This document shows positions 12,286 to 21,437 of a stretch of 64,000 nucleotides of DNA, in pieces; position 1 is the stretch's first letter, and every line of letters begins with the position of its first letter. The position numbers and the translations under genes are program-made. The notes beneath the pieces were generated by a model. It ran no database searches. It was not told where the DNA came from and saw nothing but the letters and a program-made list of their open reading frames with translations. The stretch is from Bryoerythrophyllum caledonicum (Eukaryota > Streptophyta > Bryopsida > Pottiales > Pottiaceae), in contig OZ020521.1 in the NCBI GenBank assembly GCA_963971425.1, forward strand, positions 8,387,519 through 8,451,518. Direction: 5' to 3'.

Positions 12286-13749
12286 TCATGCTTTGGAAAG
12301 CGAGTGGAAGAAGAGCTTGGCGGCGCTACCTGTGCCTTCGATGTCGAGGGAGAACTCCTTGTAGCGCAAGAAGAGCTCCGCGACGTAGGCCTGGGTCATG
12401 GTGACGACGAGGTCCTTTCCGGCGCACTGCTTGTTGTGCACGGAGGGGGTGTCCGTCTCGTACCCGTTGGACCAGAAGACGTGGCGGATCAGCTTCTCGC
12501 CCTCGGGCCCCATGAAGCGGCGCGGCAGGAACTCGTCGGGGCGCTCGAACACCTTGGGGTCGTGCGTCGCCAGCGGCTGGAACCCGTACAGCATCTCGCC
12601 CTTCTTCACCTGGAACGAGTTCTCGTGATTCTCTAGAACGAAGTCGCGCTTGGCGCGGCCGTACTGGTAGGGCACGGGCGGCTTGAAGCGGACGCCTTCG
12701 TACACGACGGATCGGACGAGCGGCATTTTCTGGAGTGCGGCGAGCGTGATTGGGCCGGTGGGGGCGGCGGCGGTGACCTCTTCGTGGAGCGCGTGCATGA
12801 GCTCCGGGCCGCCGAAGTGGTGGATGTAGCCCGTGAGCTCCGGGAAGAGGATGTTGAACCCGCCGTAGCCGTTGAAGGAGAGGAAGAAGAGGAGATTCGC
12901 GGTGGCCTCCTTGCGTTCCAGGCCCGCGGCCTCCGCCATGTCCAGGGCCTCGGTCGCGTGCGTCCCGAGCCAGTTGAAGATCGCGTCGTACTTGCTCTGC
13001 ACGAGGAACGACGGGATCGGCACGGTGCGGAACGCGGCTTCCTCGACGGGGTGGGGCAGCCCGGTGTTGCCTACGATGGGCGCGAGCTGCGGAAGCGCCC
13101 ACAGCGAGGAGTTTTTGCCGCCGTCGCGCCCCAGCGAGTGCTCACCCGGCGCGGCCGGGTCGTGGTGGCAGATTGCGCGCAGGAGGAAGTCGAACGCGAA
13201 GCGCTTCACCTCCTCCGACAAGCTGGCCTTCTGGCCGCTCGCGAGCTGGCGCTCCCACTCCTCACACGACTGCAGGAAGCAGGAGTGAAACTCCGGCAAG
13301 AAGCGCGCGCCGTTGCGCGCCAGAATGTCGAAGCACCATTGCTTCAGCTTCGCGTGCTTCTCCTCGCTGGGGTCCTGGTACGCGCACACGCGGAACCCAG
13401 AGTTGAAGCGCGTGCTCGGAATGAACGTCCCCAAGAACACATCCTTCTTCTCCACCTTGCTCAAGTCGAACAGCACCGGAAAACTCTTCTGGTCCAGCAA
13501 GCAGATCACCTTGGAGTCGTGCGAGATCGGCGGCCCCGGCGGCATGTTCACCCGAAACACCGTGCTCTTGTGCTTGGCTATCCTGCTCTTGTAAAACTTC
13601 TCCTCGCCCTGGAACCAAAAGTAGTCCAGCCGATCCTTCACCGCGCCCGTGAACGGCAACCCATAGTCCCCAGGTATCTCCCGCAACGGCAACGCCGACT
13701 TCTCCTCCGCCATCTCTACCTCCAATGCAGCTTTCCCACAAACCTCCAA
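12286..13749 (-). CDS. CYP74: CYP74 family cytochrome P450 (allene oxide synthase or hydroperoxide lyase type)
   Basis: An intronless gene of 487 codons. CYP74 enzymes rearrange fatty-acid hydroperoxides without O2 or a reductase, giving allene oxides (the jasmonate/OPDA route) or short-chain aldehydes. Seen here: an N-terminal PLREIPGDYGLPF block (residues 21-33), an I-helix SFNGYGGFNILFP with the catalytic Asn at 293, YEGVRFKPPVPYQYGRAKRDF around 350-370 (the family's modified ExxR region), and the heme loop NKQCAGKD with the axial Cys at 442. The nine-residue family insert around the heme loop is present. No transit peptide is obvious; an in-frame Met13 (codon at 13713) begins MAEEKSALPLREIPG and may be the true start, judging by the TATA position. 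The gene is strikingly GC-rich against an AT-rich surrounding. The sequence alone does not decide between AOS, HPL and divinyl ether synthase. Confidence 0.93.
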   Translation of the reverse strand: MEVCGKAALEVEMAEEKSALPLREIPGDYGLPFTGAVKDRLDYFWFQGEEKFYKSRIAKHKSTVFRVNMPPGPPISHDSKVICLLDQKSFPVLFDLSKVEKKDVFLGTFIPSTRFNSGFRVCAYQDPSEEKHAKLKQWCFDILARNGARFLPEFHSCFLQSCEEWERQLASGQKASLSEEVKRFAFDFLLRAICHHDPAAPGEHSLGRDGGKNSSLWALPQLAPIVGNTGLPHPVEEAAFRTVPIPSFLVQSKYDAIFNWLGTHATEALDMAEAAGLERKEATANLLFFLSFNGYGGFNILFPELTGYIHHFGGPELMHALHEEVTAAAPTGPITLAALQKMPLVRSVVYEGVRFKPPVPYQYGRAKRDFVLENHENSFQVKKGEMLYGFQPLATHDPKVFERPDEFLPRRFMGPEGEKLIRHVFWSNGYETDTPSVHNKQCAGKDLVVTMTQAYVAELFLRYKEFSLDIEGTGSAAKLFFHSLSKA

Positions 13750-13783
13750 ACTTCACTACAACTCGCTGCAAGCGTTGTCTAGC

Positions 13784-13790
13784 ATTTATA
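13784..13790 (-). promoter_or_regulatory. TATA box candidate of the CYP74 gene
   Basis: On the minus strand the sequence reads CTATAAATGC. Transcription would start about 25-30 bp downstream, near 13757. That leaves only about 8 nt before the ATG at 13749 but about 44 nt before the in-frame ATG at 13713, which favours the second start. Confidence 0.45.
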
Positions 13791-14165
13791 GATCCTCGGT
13801 GGTCAGCCCAGCTACGTTTTCGATAACACGTTTTGCTGGTAGAGTTGGAAATTATGGAGCGCGTGACTATTGATGGCATGCGCGTAGCATGGCCTGATCA
13901 CTGATCCTGCAAGTTGACTGAGTGTGCAGGGCATAGTCGCAAGGATTCCTGGAGGCTATAGTAGCAATGTCCCGACCCATACGTCATCGGTGTGGGCTTT
14001 ATTAGATGGAGTGATGGCGCTGCGAGCCTAGTGTGATACATTGGCCTGCGGAACTGGCGCTGCGGAGTGTGCGCATCTCACACTGGAAAAAACGTGGGTT
14101 ATTGGTACAGTCAACCAAAGTGTTAGTGGACGCTACTGTATTCCCTCTTTTCATTTTTGATGCTA

Positions 14166-15420
14166 CAGTCGGCTCTCTATAAATGTTACCTCTATAAGTG
14201 TTAGAATTGCATAAGTGTTACTAAAAATCTTGCTCCTGAAAAAAACCTCAAAATTAACACTATTAAGTGTTATATGTTAAGTGTTATAACATGTTCCGCT
14301 CCCCCCTTTGTTAAAATGATTCTATAAGTGTTACATTTGGCAAAAACATCATAATAGAACTTGTTTTTAAATTTTTAAATTACTCCACATGAATATATAC
14401 CATATCTTTTGTGGAACTTGAGAAGATTTGTCCTTCTAAAAAAGAATTTGTCAAGGTTCTTCCAGCAGTATCTAGAGGGGCATCGCATGCCATATTCAAG
14501 GAGGGTATCGCAAGCCATATAGTGAATTTTATTTTGTTTTTTTTTTCATATAAGTTTTGGTGTGGTTGTTTGCCGCATGCAAGAGGCATGCCGTCGACCC
14601 CATCATGGATGCATGGCCTCTCAGGCTGAGGTTTTATTGTTGGCTGTGATTGGTTTTTTTTTTTTTTTTAATTAATTTAAAAACTTCCAAATGGGTGCAT
14701 GCCTCATCGGCTTTCACTTTTATCTTCAGACCTAAAAGATAGCAATGTTATGAACGCTCATGAGTTTATAAACTATGAGGTAGACTTTGATTTAAATAAT
14801 CCCTATGAACCTACTGAGGAGGATATCCTAGACATGCTTCCTTCTGAAGACTTGGAGATTGTTGTAGATGAGGTTATAAATGATGCGGTAGACGAGGTGG
14901 TTGGATTTGACACTGATGAAGGTGCACTTCATTGTGAAGAAATTCCTTCAGCAAAGACCACGTGATGTTTCATCACACATCAACTTGGTTCAAACTCTTC
15001 TGCAAGATGTGGCAATTGCCCGTATGGAAGATATCCATAATCCACTATGGATTCTTTCTTTGATAAAGCTTAGTTTAGTTGAATTTAGTTGAGTTTAGTT
15101 GAGTTTAGATGAGTTGAATTTAGTTGCAATATGGTTTATATTTTTTGTATTTTCAACTTTCATATTCTCTATATTTTATGGATTTTTCTTTGAAGTCGTA
15201 AAAGTGTTATTTCATTAAATGTTATTAATCATCATTATCAAGTTTCATTAGTGTTATTCCTTTAAATGTTTCTAACCATCGGTATTGTATTTCATAAGTG
15301 TTATTTTTGTAAGTGTTACTAATTGTCGGTATTTAGTTCTATAAACGTTATATGTTATAACTTCATAAGTGTTACCAAAAATCCCGCTCCCGAGGAGTAA
15401 CATTTATAGAGAGCCGGTTG
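14166..15420 (+). mobile_element. pogo/Tigger-like non-autonomous DNA transposon
   Basis: The ends are inverted: the left starts CAGTCGGCTCTCTATAAATG and the right, reverse complemented, CAACCGGCTCTCTATAAATG. Both are flanked by TA (14164-14165 and 15421-15422). A CAGT...CTCTATAAAT end with a TA duplication is the pattern of plant pogo-like elements (Emigrant/Lemi). The sequence ATAAGTGTTA recurs near both ends. Inside is a remnant of the transposase C-terminus; the DDE core is missing, so this is an internal-deletion derivative. Confidence 0.75.
14699..15092 (+). pseudogene. remnant of pogo-like transposase C-terminus
   Basis: The frame at 14699-14965 is strongly acidic: MNAHEFINYEVDFDLN, then PTEEDILDMLPSED and VDEVINDAVDEVVG. 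This resembles the acidic tail of pogo/Tigger transposases (a short EFIN-D motif, then T.EDIL). A second frame at 14901-15092 continues the similarity with an LVQTLLQDVAIARM helix, which implies a frameshift near 14960. No catalytic domain is present within the element. Confidence 0.5.
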
Positions 15421-15529
15421 TATACAGTCAGCTCCCTCCACAACCACTGCAGCGATTCCTAAATTGGCTAAAATTAGTTGAAATGCTACAAGGAAAATTT
15501 GTCTGCTCGAAAACATTGAAGAAAATTAA

Positions 15530-16917
15530 CCCCTAAAGGTCCGGGCCGTGGCTTCACCAAAACCACCCCAAAACTGCGACTTTGTGATGAGATATTATTA
15601 GACGAATTCAAACTTCTTTTACTATTTTGAATTGTTGGGTCTTCAAGCTAACTACTACAAGAAGACACCCTAATTTTTTTGTAAACTTTGACCGTAGAGA
15701 TTGAAAGATATATGCATTTAGAGTGAAAATTTATTTTTTTCCCACCATACTCGGACAGGGCCAACGTACTTTGACTCAAGATAATGGTAAAATTTTCCAC
15801 TACTCATTGCATAAACTTAATAGATCTATGTTCTACCTTGTGTTAGGTCATTGCACACTAAAAAACACAAGTAATGGAGGTGTTTGCCATAAGAAAAACA
15901 AACGTGTAACACTAGGGGTATAGAAAGTGGCCCTTTACTTAAGAAAACAATTTTATTGTTAAAGTAGAGAAATAATTGTTGGATCTAAAATTCGAACAAC
16001 AACTAGCATTTTTATGACTTATCCTAACAATTAAAAAAAATCAACAGAGAAAAATCCTTAATTTCTATGCGTTTTTAAGTGAAGACAATGAAGGCTGCCA
16101 AGAACTTTCTTTCACTAAGGTAGAGGCACCCAATTCCAATTGGCCACCCAATTCTGATTAGTAGAATATGCATGGCATGGTGCATGAAAATGGTAAATGC
16201 ATGAAATGGTGCATGAAGCAACCCAAAATCGATAACTCAAAATCTGGAAACCCAAGTCATTATCAGAATTGGGTTATATTTTGGGTTGCTCCACCTCAAT
16301 TGAGCTCTCATTGGTGGCCTTGCCTCGAAAGTCGAACAAGGCCAATCGGCATTGGATACTCTCCATGAGCTAGTTATTCATGGCATGTCTTCTCTCTTTT
16401 ACTCACTCTCACTTGTTGGCATTGGGCTAAGGAGGGCACTAAATCTCACCTACTCTACAATTTGATTATAGGCTCGGGTGATTTCTGGGCTTTTAAATTC
16501 TATATCAATTCCAAATCTTTCAGATCAAATTTGAAAAAAATATTTGTTGAGTTTCATTCCTAATTCCGCATCTTTCTACATAAATGTTTTTGACATACAA
16601 TGTCATTTGAGTCCTCAATTGGCTTAAGTGATCGGAATTGGGTGCCTTTATTTTACAAAAAAGTGCAATTGTCAACTGTACAATAGTACCATTCATTTCT
16701 ATAGTACCCTGCCAAAATACCAAAAGAAACATGCTTTTTATGTTTGAAGCACCATAACTTTTCCCCTATAAGTCCAAAAAAAAATATTTAAAAAAATCCT
16801 CATAGATAACTTGTATTCCTGTTTTCACTAAAAAATTTGAGAGGCTTCAAAATTGGATTTTTAGGAATCTGCCCAAAATCAATTTGTACCCCGCAGGTAC
16901 AAATGGTCCTTTAGAGA
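15530..16917 (+). mobile_element. TTAA-flanked piggyBac-like non-autonomous element (copy A)
   Basis: TTAA at 15526-15529 is followed by CCCCTAAAGGTCC. The right end reads GGTCCTTTAGAGA followed by TTAA (16918-16921). The interior is homologous to copies B (34294-35216) and C (62726-63638). A TA-flanked MITE (16118-16653) is nested inside; without it the element is about 850 bp, close to copy B. No transposase is encoded. Confidence 0.65.
16118..16653 (+). mobile_element. TA-flanked MITE, copy 1
   Basis: Homologous over its whole length to 33499-34041. The ends are AGGTAGAGGCACCCAATTCC on the left and a decayed inverse, GGAATTGGGTGCCTTTATTT, on the right. TA lies at 16116-16117 and 16654-16655. 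It contains ATGGTGCATGAA twice. It is non-coding and probably mobilised by a Tc1/mariner-type transposase. Confidence 0.7.
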
Positions 16918-17436
16918 TTAATGAAATTTAGCTAGAATGTTGATAAGAATGATGAGTATTTTAGCCACCTTCCGGGATGATATCCATGGGTGTCAATGCC
17001 TAGGTATTTCAGTGATGTTACAAGGTATCACCTAGGTATCTTTCGGATATTGCAAGGTATTGCTCAGGTATCTCCACGTATCATGTGTTTGAACTAGTGT
17101 ACTTATCCTTTATTCTCAATGGATTAAGGTTAGTTCTAATCATTTCCTTTAGATATCCGTTGTTTACTTTAGATACATGGGGTACATTTAGATACCCACC
17201 ATTTACTGTAGGGATATCGCCACGTGGTATCGACAAGAGAAGGGGGTATAACGTGGGTATAGCCAAATTTCATTATAGTATATTCCTCCTTCCTCTTTTA
17301 TTATATAAGAAACTTGATAAATTACCACACTCCTTCAAAGTGCAGGTTGCACTTCTCTCAATTTTTAGATATTGGTTTTGGAATCACTGACTACAACAAC
17401 TTCGTTTGTTTGCTACAAAGAGCAGTTGTTATAAAC

Positions 17437-17631
17437 TAGGATAGTCTAAAATTGACTAGTGACCTAGTATCGCTCACTTCTATACTTTAGATTTCAGGGA
17501 GGAAATGTGGCTTGTCATCACATCACTCATAAATTTGTTGTTCAATACACAAGTCATGTAAAGATAGGCCACATTTCATCCCTGAAATGTAGCAGCGGTA
17601 ATAGGTCACCAGTCAGTTTTGGATTGTCCTA
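17437..17631. repeat. foldback repeat (short MITE-like hairpin)
   Basis: Two arms of about 75 bp are inverted copies: GACTAGTGACCTAGTATCGC on the left pairs with the reverse complement of the right arm, GACTGGTGACCTATTACCGC. Inner blocks TTTCAGGGAGGAAATGTGGC and TTTCAGGGATGAAATGTGGC pair too. The outer ends are TA|GGATAGTC and GATTGTCC|TA. It could form a long stem in RNA. Confidence 0.6.
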
Positions 17632-18675
17632 CCTTGGAAAAATGACTTTGGTCTAGGAATGTGCAGTGTAAGAAGGGCAAACTGACTGTTACAATGAAAT
17701 GGTTATTGTAACAATTGCTCTTGTAGATGGAACTGACATGACTCTAATCTACACCTCGCCCCAAACTTGTTATGTAGACTATGCATGAAATGGTGAATTT
17801 TGACACAAAATTAGTCAACACAAATTTTGGATAAATGTAACTAGAAATATTCAATATTGGTTAGGCTTGTCATTGGTGGCCTTGCTTGGAAGTCTCAACA
17901 AGCCAATGCAATTTTGGGTCATCAATAGCATGTCTTCTCTGTTTTACTCACTGTTAGTTTATAGCAAAGGACACAAAGGGATACAAAATTCCAATCTAAC
18001 CAATGGCAAGTACCACATACTCTACAATGTAGTTCAAGTTCTAGGTGATTTTTGATCTTTTAATCCCTAAAATATCTTCATTTTTTCTCACCAAAAACGC
18101 TTTGAAGTTGCTCATTGTAATGCAAAGAGTGTAAGAGAAAAAGAAAGTCAATATTTCCTCTTCCAATCGTAAGATCTAAATCTACACTCATAAATCCACA
18201 TGCTGACAATTTTCATAATCTTTGACCGCACAAATTTAACATTTGTAGTGTTTGAAGTGAAAAAAAAAACTTCTTGCCTTTCAAATATCAACAAAATCTG
18301 ATATCACTTGAGTTTTTACACCAAAAGAAGTCTAAATTTTTTACCATTATGTGATGTTACTTATTCAAATACCATCTTTTAGAGGTACCATGAGGAGTGG
18401 TTAGTTTTGTAAAAAATTGTTTCAAAATGGAGAATGTCCCAAAAATTTGAAAATTTAAAGAGATTTGTCTACGCAATACCCCTGTGATACCTAAGTGATA
18501 CTGATTGTGTCTTGGACCACTATGATTTGGAATAATAAATAAGTTGGTAGGGAGGTGCTAAGGTGCTAAAACTGACAAATGTTTATGGTATGAGAGGTGG
18601 GTTGGGTTGTAAAAGCCCCCTGTTTGCATCCATGTGCATCCCATTTTTGACATACAATGTGATTTCAAGCCTCAA
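17632..18675. other. AT-rich repeat remnants, no gene
   Basis: 17740-18060 shares diverged stretches with the TA MITE (ATTGGTGGCCTTGC, GCATGTCTTCTCT). 18060-18500 shares stretches with the TTAA family, for example AAGTCTAAATTTTTTACCATT. No ends or coding sequence could be placed. Confidence 0.4.
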
Positions 18676-19357
18676 CCCCTAAAGGACAGAGGAGCCAAAC
18701 AATAGCTTATTGGATGACATTTCAAGGATGGTAGTCGATGTGAATGATATTTTTTCATCCAATTCCTTTTTGAAGAATTCATTGAATGAGTAAGTAATAA
18801 ATGATGGTGAAACTTGCCTCATTGAGGTAGTCATGTTTTATGTAGAACAAAAATCTTTGTAAAATGGATGTCAGTGTAGTGTATTTAAGAAACTTCAAGC
18901 TTTTACTCTAATATGAATTTGAATCATTTGAATGATACTTTTTGAATTTGAGTCCAACTAATGAAACAAAGCTTATGTAGTCTACTTCAATCCAATTAAT
19001 CTTAAAAAAAATACATAACATTGAATAAGATATTGCAATTTGAACTTTGGGCCTATAACCATGGTTAACCAATTTTCTAATTTTAGATGAACACGGAAGT
19101 ACACCTACACCCCAAGTTTTGATACTGGAATGCACACCTGTAGTGAAATTTACAGAATTTTAAAGCAAACTTTGTATTTTCTTCAGTTTTCCTTCAGAAA
19201 ATCACAACACCTAGAAATTTTCACCTAAAAATCTGCAATTTTTGTGACATAAGCAAGACATGTGATCTCATTTGTGAAAATTAAAATGAGAAAGTTCCCA
19301 ACTATATTCAATGAAGAAATAGAGCACACAGTGGAATGGATATAGGTCCTGTGGGGG
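18676..19357 (+). mobile_element. TTAA-type piggyBac-like element (copy F)
   Basis: The left end is CCCCTAAAGGAC after TCAA (a mutated TTAA, 18672-18675). The right end is GGTCCTGTGGGGG followed by TTAA (19358-19361). The interior matches 2262-2960 in inverted orientation. It is 682 bp and non-coding. Confidence 0.55.
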
Positions 19358-19905
19358 TTAAAAAAACGGTGTTAGGATGGGTCCACCTTCTGACGTTGTC
19401 ATGGATTGGATCATTAGATACTATGCAAACTGGGGTTGATCATATTCCAAAGTGGGCACAGTGACGGAGGATTGGGTGAGCGTGACGCGGGAAAGGTGCT
19501 GCATCCACTTCAGCAGCACGTGTAGAGTGGCTGTCGATAAACTGTCGGACAATGTTTGGCGAATGGGACCAAAGCTGGCATTTGAGGTCATCATGTATTG
19601 TACGTTTTGATACGGTTTGGTGAATGACAGTGCTTTCCATAAACAATTGGCCAACCTTTTCTTCTCATCCCCTACAGTATACCATTCCCTTTATGTAGTA
19701 TGGATTAGGGTAATTGGATATTTTTATTTAGTTTGATTTTTGGCACAAAACAATTGAAATTTGATAGCAAAAGAGCCTAAGGGCCTGTTTACACTAAGGT
19801 GAAGAAGTGCACCGGTCGGTCAAGAAGGCATGCCCAAGACATGGTTATTTGAGGCAAGGGACGATGTGCCGGAGAAGAGGAAAAGACAATAAAAAAATGT
19901 GTCAA

Positions 19906-20029
19906 GAGGTCTTGACCGGCCGTAGTGTAACCACCTAAAGGAGAAGTGTACCGGACAACTTCATGAAGAGGTCTTGACCGGCCGTAGTGTAACCATCTAA
20001 AGGAGAAGTGTATCGGATATCTTCATCGG
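19906..20029 (+). repeat. 62-bp tandem repeat, two copies
   Basis: GAGGTCTTGACCGGCCGTAG and the following AACC.CCTAAAGGAGAAGTGT repeat at 19906 and 19968. A related GGCCGTAGTGTAAACC block lies at 33350 in the other part of the same Harbinger-like element. Confidence 0.75.
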
Positions 20030-20354
20030 ACTACTTCACAAAATGGTCATAGCTGGCTATAGTAGAAACCTTACCGGATAATAAACGACCATTGTATTGA
20101 AATTAAAAAAAAATTGTATTGATTAAAAATATATATATATTTGGCAATTTTTTGGAACTTCTTTCATAACATGAATTTTTTGAGTTAAGCACTAAAAGAT
20201 TGAATTGTAAATTATGAGTTGTAAACTTGAAGTGAAAAAGTTGTGAAGTTGGAGTTGTGATCTTGGAGGTTGGCATACAAAGTTGGACTTGCAAAATTGC
20301 ATATTTGAGTTGTGGAGATTGAAATTACAAGTTTTGAGGTGAGATTGCAAGTTT

Positions 20355-20560
20355 AGAGATTGTAATTGCAAATTGAGTTTGTGGGTGTGTGAATTTGAGA
20401 TTGTAATTGCAAGTTGAATTTGTGGGTGTGTGAATTTAAGATTGTAATTGCAAGTTGAATTTGTCGGTATGTGAATTTGAGATTGTAATTGCAAGTTGAA
20501 TTTGTGGGTGTGTGAAATTGAGATTGTAATTGCAAGTTGAGTTTGTGGGTGTGTGAAATT
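20355..20560 (+). repeat. minisatellite, unit about 42 bp, five copies
   Basis: The unit contains GAGATTGTAATTGCAAGTTG followed by A(G)TTTGTGGGTGTGTGAA. The units differ at only a few positions. The simple repeated protein seen on the minus strand is a by-product. Confidence 0.85.
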
Positions 20561-20782
20561 TGCATTTGTGTGTGTTGCAATTTGTGCTTATCCAAAATAG
20601 ATTTGAAACTCTTGATTACAAATTTGATGTTCATAACATTTTTGAAATTCCATGTTAAAATGCAAAAAATCTAAAACCTAATTAAATTTTAGGGGACCAT
20701 GCAATACTATGCGGTGGAGCATGTTAAAATGCCTAAAAAGAAGCCCTAAACCTTCAAAAATGACCTTGGAATTTTTAGGACA

Positions 20783-20791
20783 GCACATGCG
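20783..20791 (+). repeat. 9-bp target duplication of the MULE, left
   Basis: GCACATGCG directly precedes the left terminal repeat. The identical 9 bp follow the right end at 33135-33143. Nine bases is the typical Mutator duplication. Confidence 0.92.
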
Positions 20792-21437
20792 CCCGGTCAC
20801 TACAGTCAATCCAGGTTCGCGGTGTCAGGGCCCGGTTTTAGCCCTGACACCGCGAAGAGCGGCCCTTCTCCCCAAGCGCCTTTTCGCCTCCTTCCCACGA
20901 TAACTGCCACTCTCGCCCTTAATTATTTCGCGCTGCCCGTCTCTCTTTTCGGCACTTCTCGCCGAAAGCCCCTTCGCCCCCGCCTTCTCCGGATCACCGA
21001 AATCCCCTTCTCGCCCCCGCCTTCTTCGGATCACCGAAGTCCCCTTATCGGCCTGACATGTGTGCTCCAAAATGACCCGCCCTTCTCGGCGGCTTCAAAC
21101 TGCCATCCACACCATTTCGTACGGCGCCGTCTTTGGCACGATCATTGTGCCGTGTAGAATCCTTTCGGAAGGGGAGTGATTGTCTGCGCCTGAATTGAGT
21201 TCCTCGATCACAATCTCCCCATACATGACAGGTCGAATGGAGATTCTAGCGAGACGGCGCCACCAACCGTTGCCGATAACGGGGCAGCAAGGAGGAATTG
21301 GAGGCGTCAAGGGAGAAAGAAAGAAGCTGGCGTGCAAGAGAAGGGGCTGGAGGACCTTGATGCCGCGTTTAGGGTTTGGCCCGCATGCAGACTACCTGAA
21401 GACACACGGTCACAAGGTTCTTCGGATGCGCGATTCG
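20792..21437 (+). repeat. MULE left terminal inverted repeat
   Basis: Matches the reverse complement of 32520-33134 with scattered differences. It is about 31 bp longer, mainly because of a local duplication of a GGATCACCGAA.TCCCCTT block at 20991-21047. It includes a copy of the first part of the transposase coding region, in which the ATG has become TTG. Confidence 0.9.
20816..20856. repeat. perfect 16-bp hairpin inside the left TIR
   Basis: TTCGCGGTGTCAGGGC, a 9-nt loop (CCGGTTTTA) and GCCCTGACACCGCGAA. The same hairpin is conserved in the right repeat at 33070-33110. It lies 24 bp from the element end. Confidence 0.9.

Noticed and set aside
12784..13782. Long plus-strand frame (332 codons) opposite the CYP74 gene
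   Set aside because: It is a composition shadow of a GC-rich gene. The minus strand carries all CYP74 motifs, and the plus frame is Arg/Glu/Leu-rich with no family features.
20192..20634. Protein with HTHKLNLQLQSQ-type repeats on the minus strand
   Set aside because: It is a direct consequence of the 42-bp minisatellite; all frames repeat equally.
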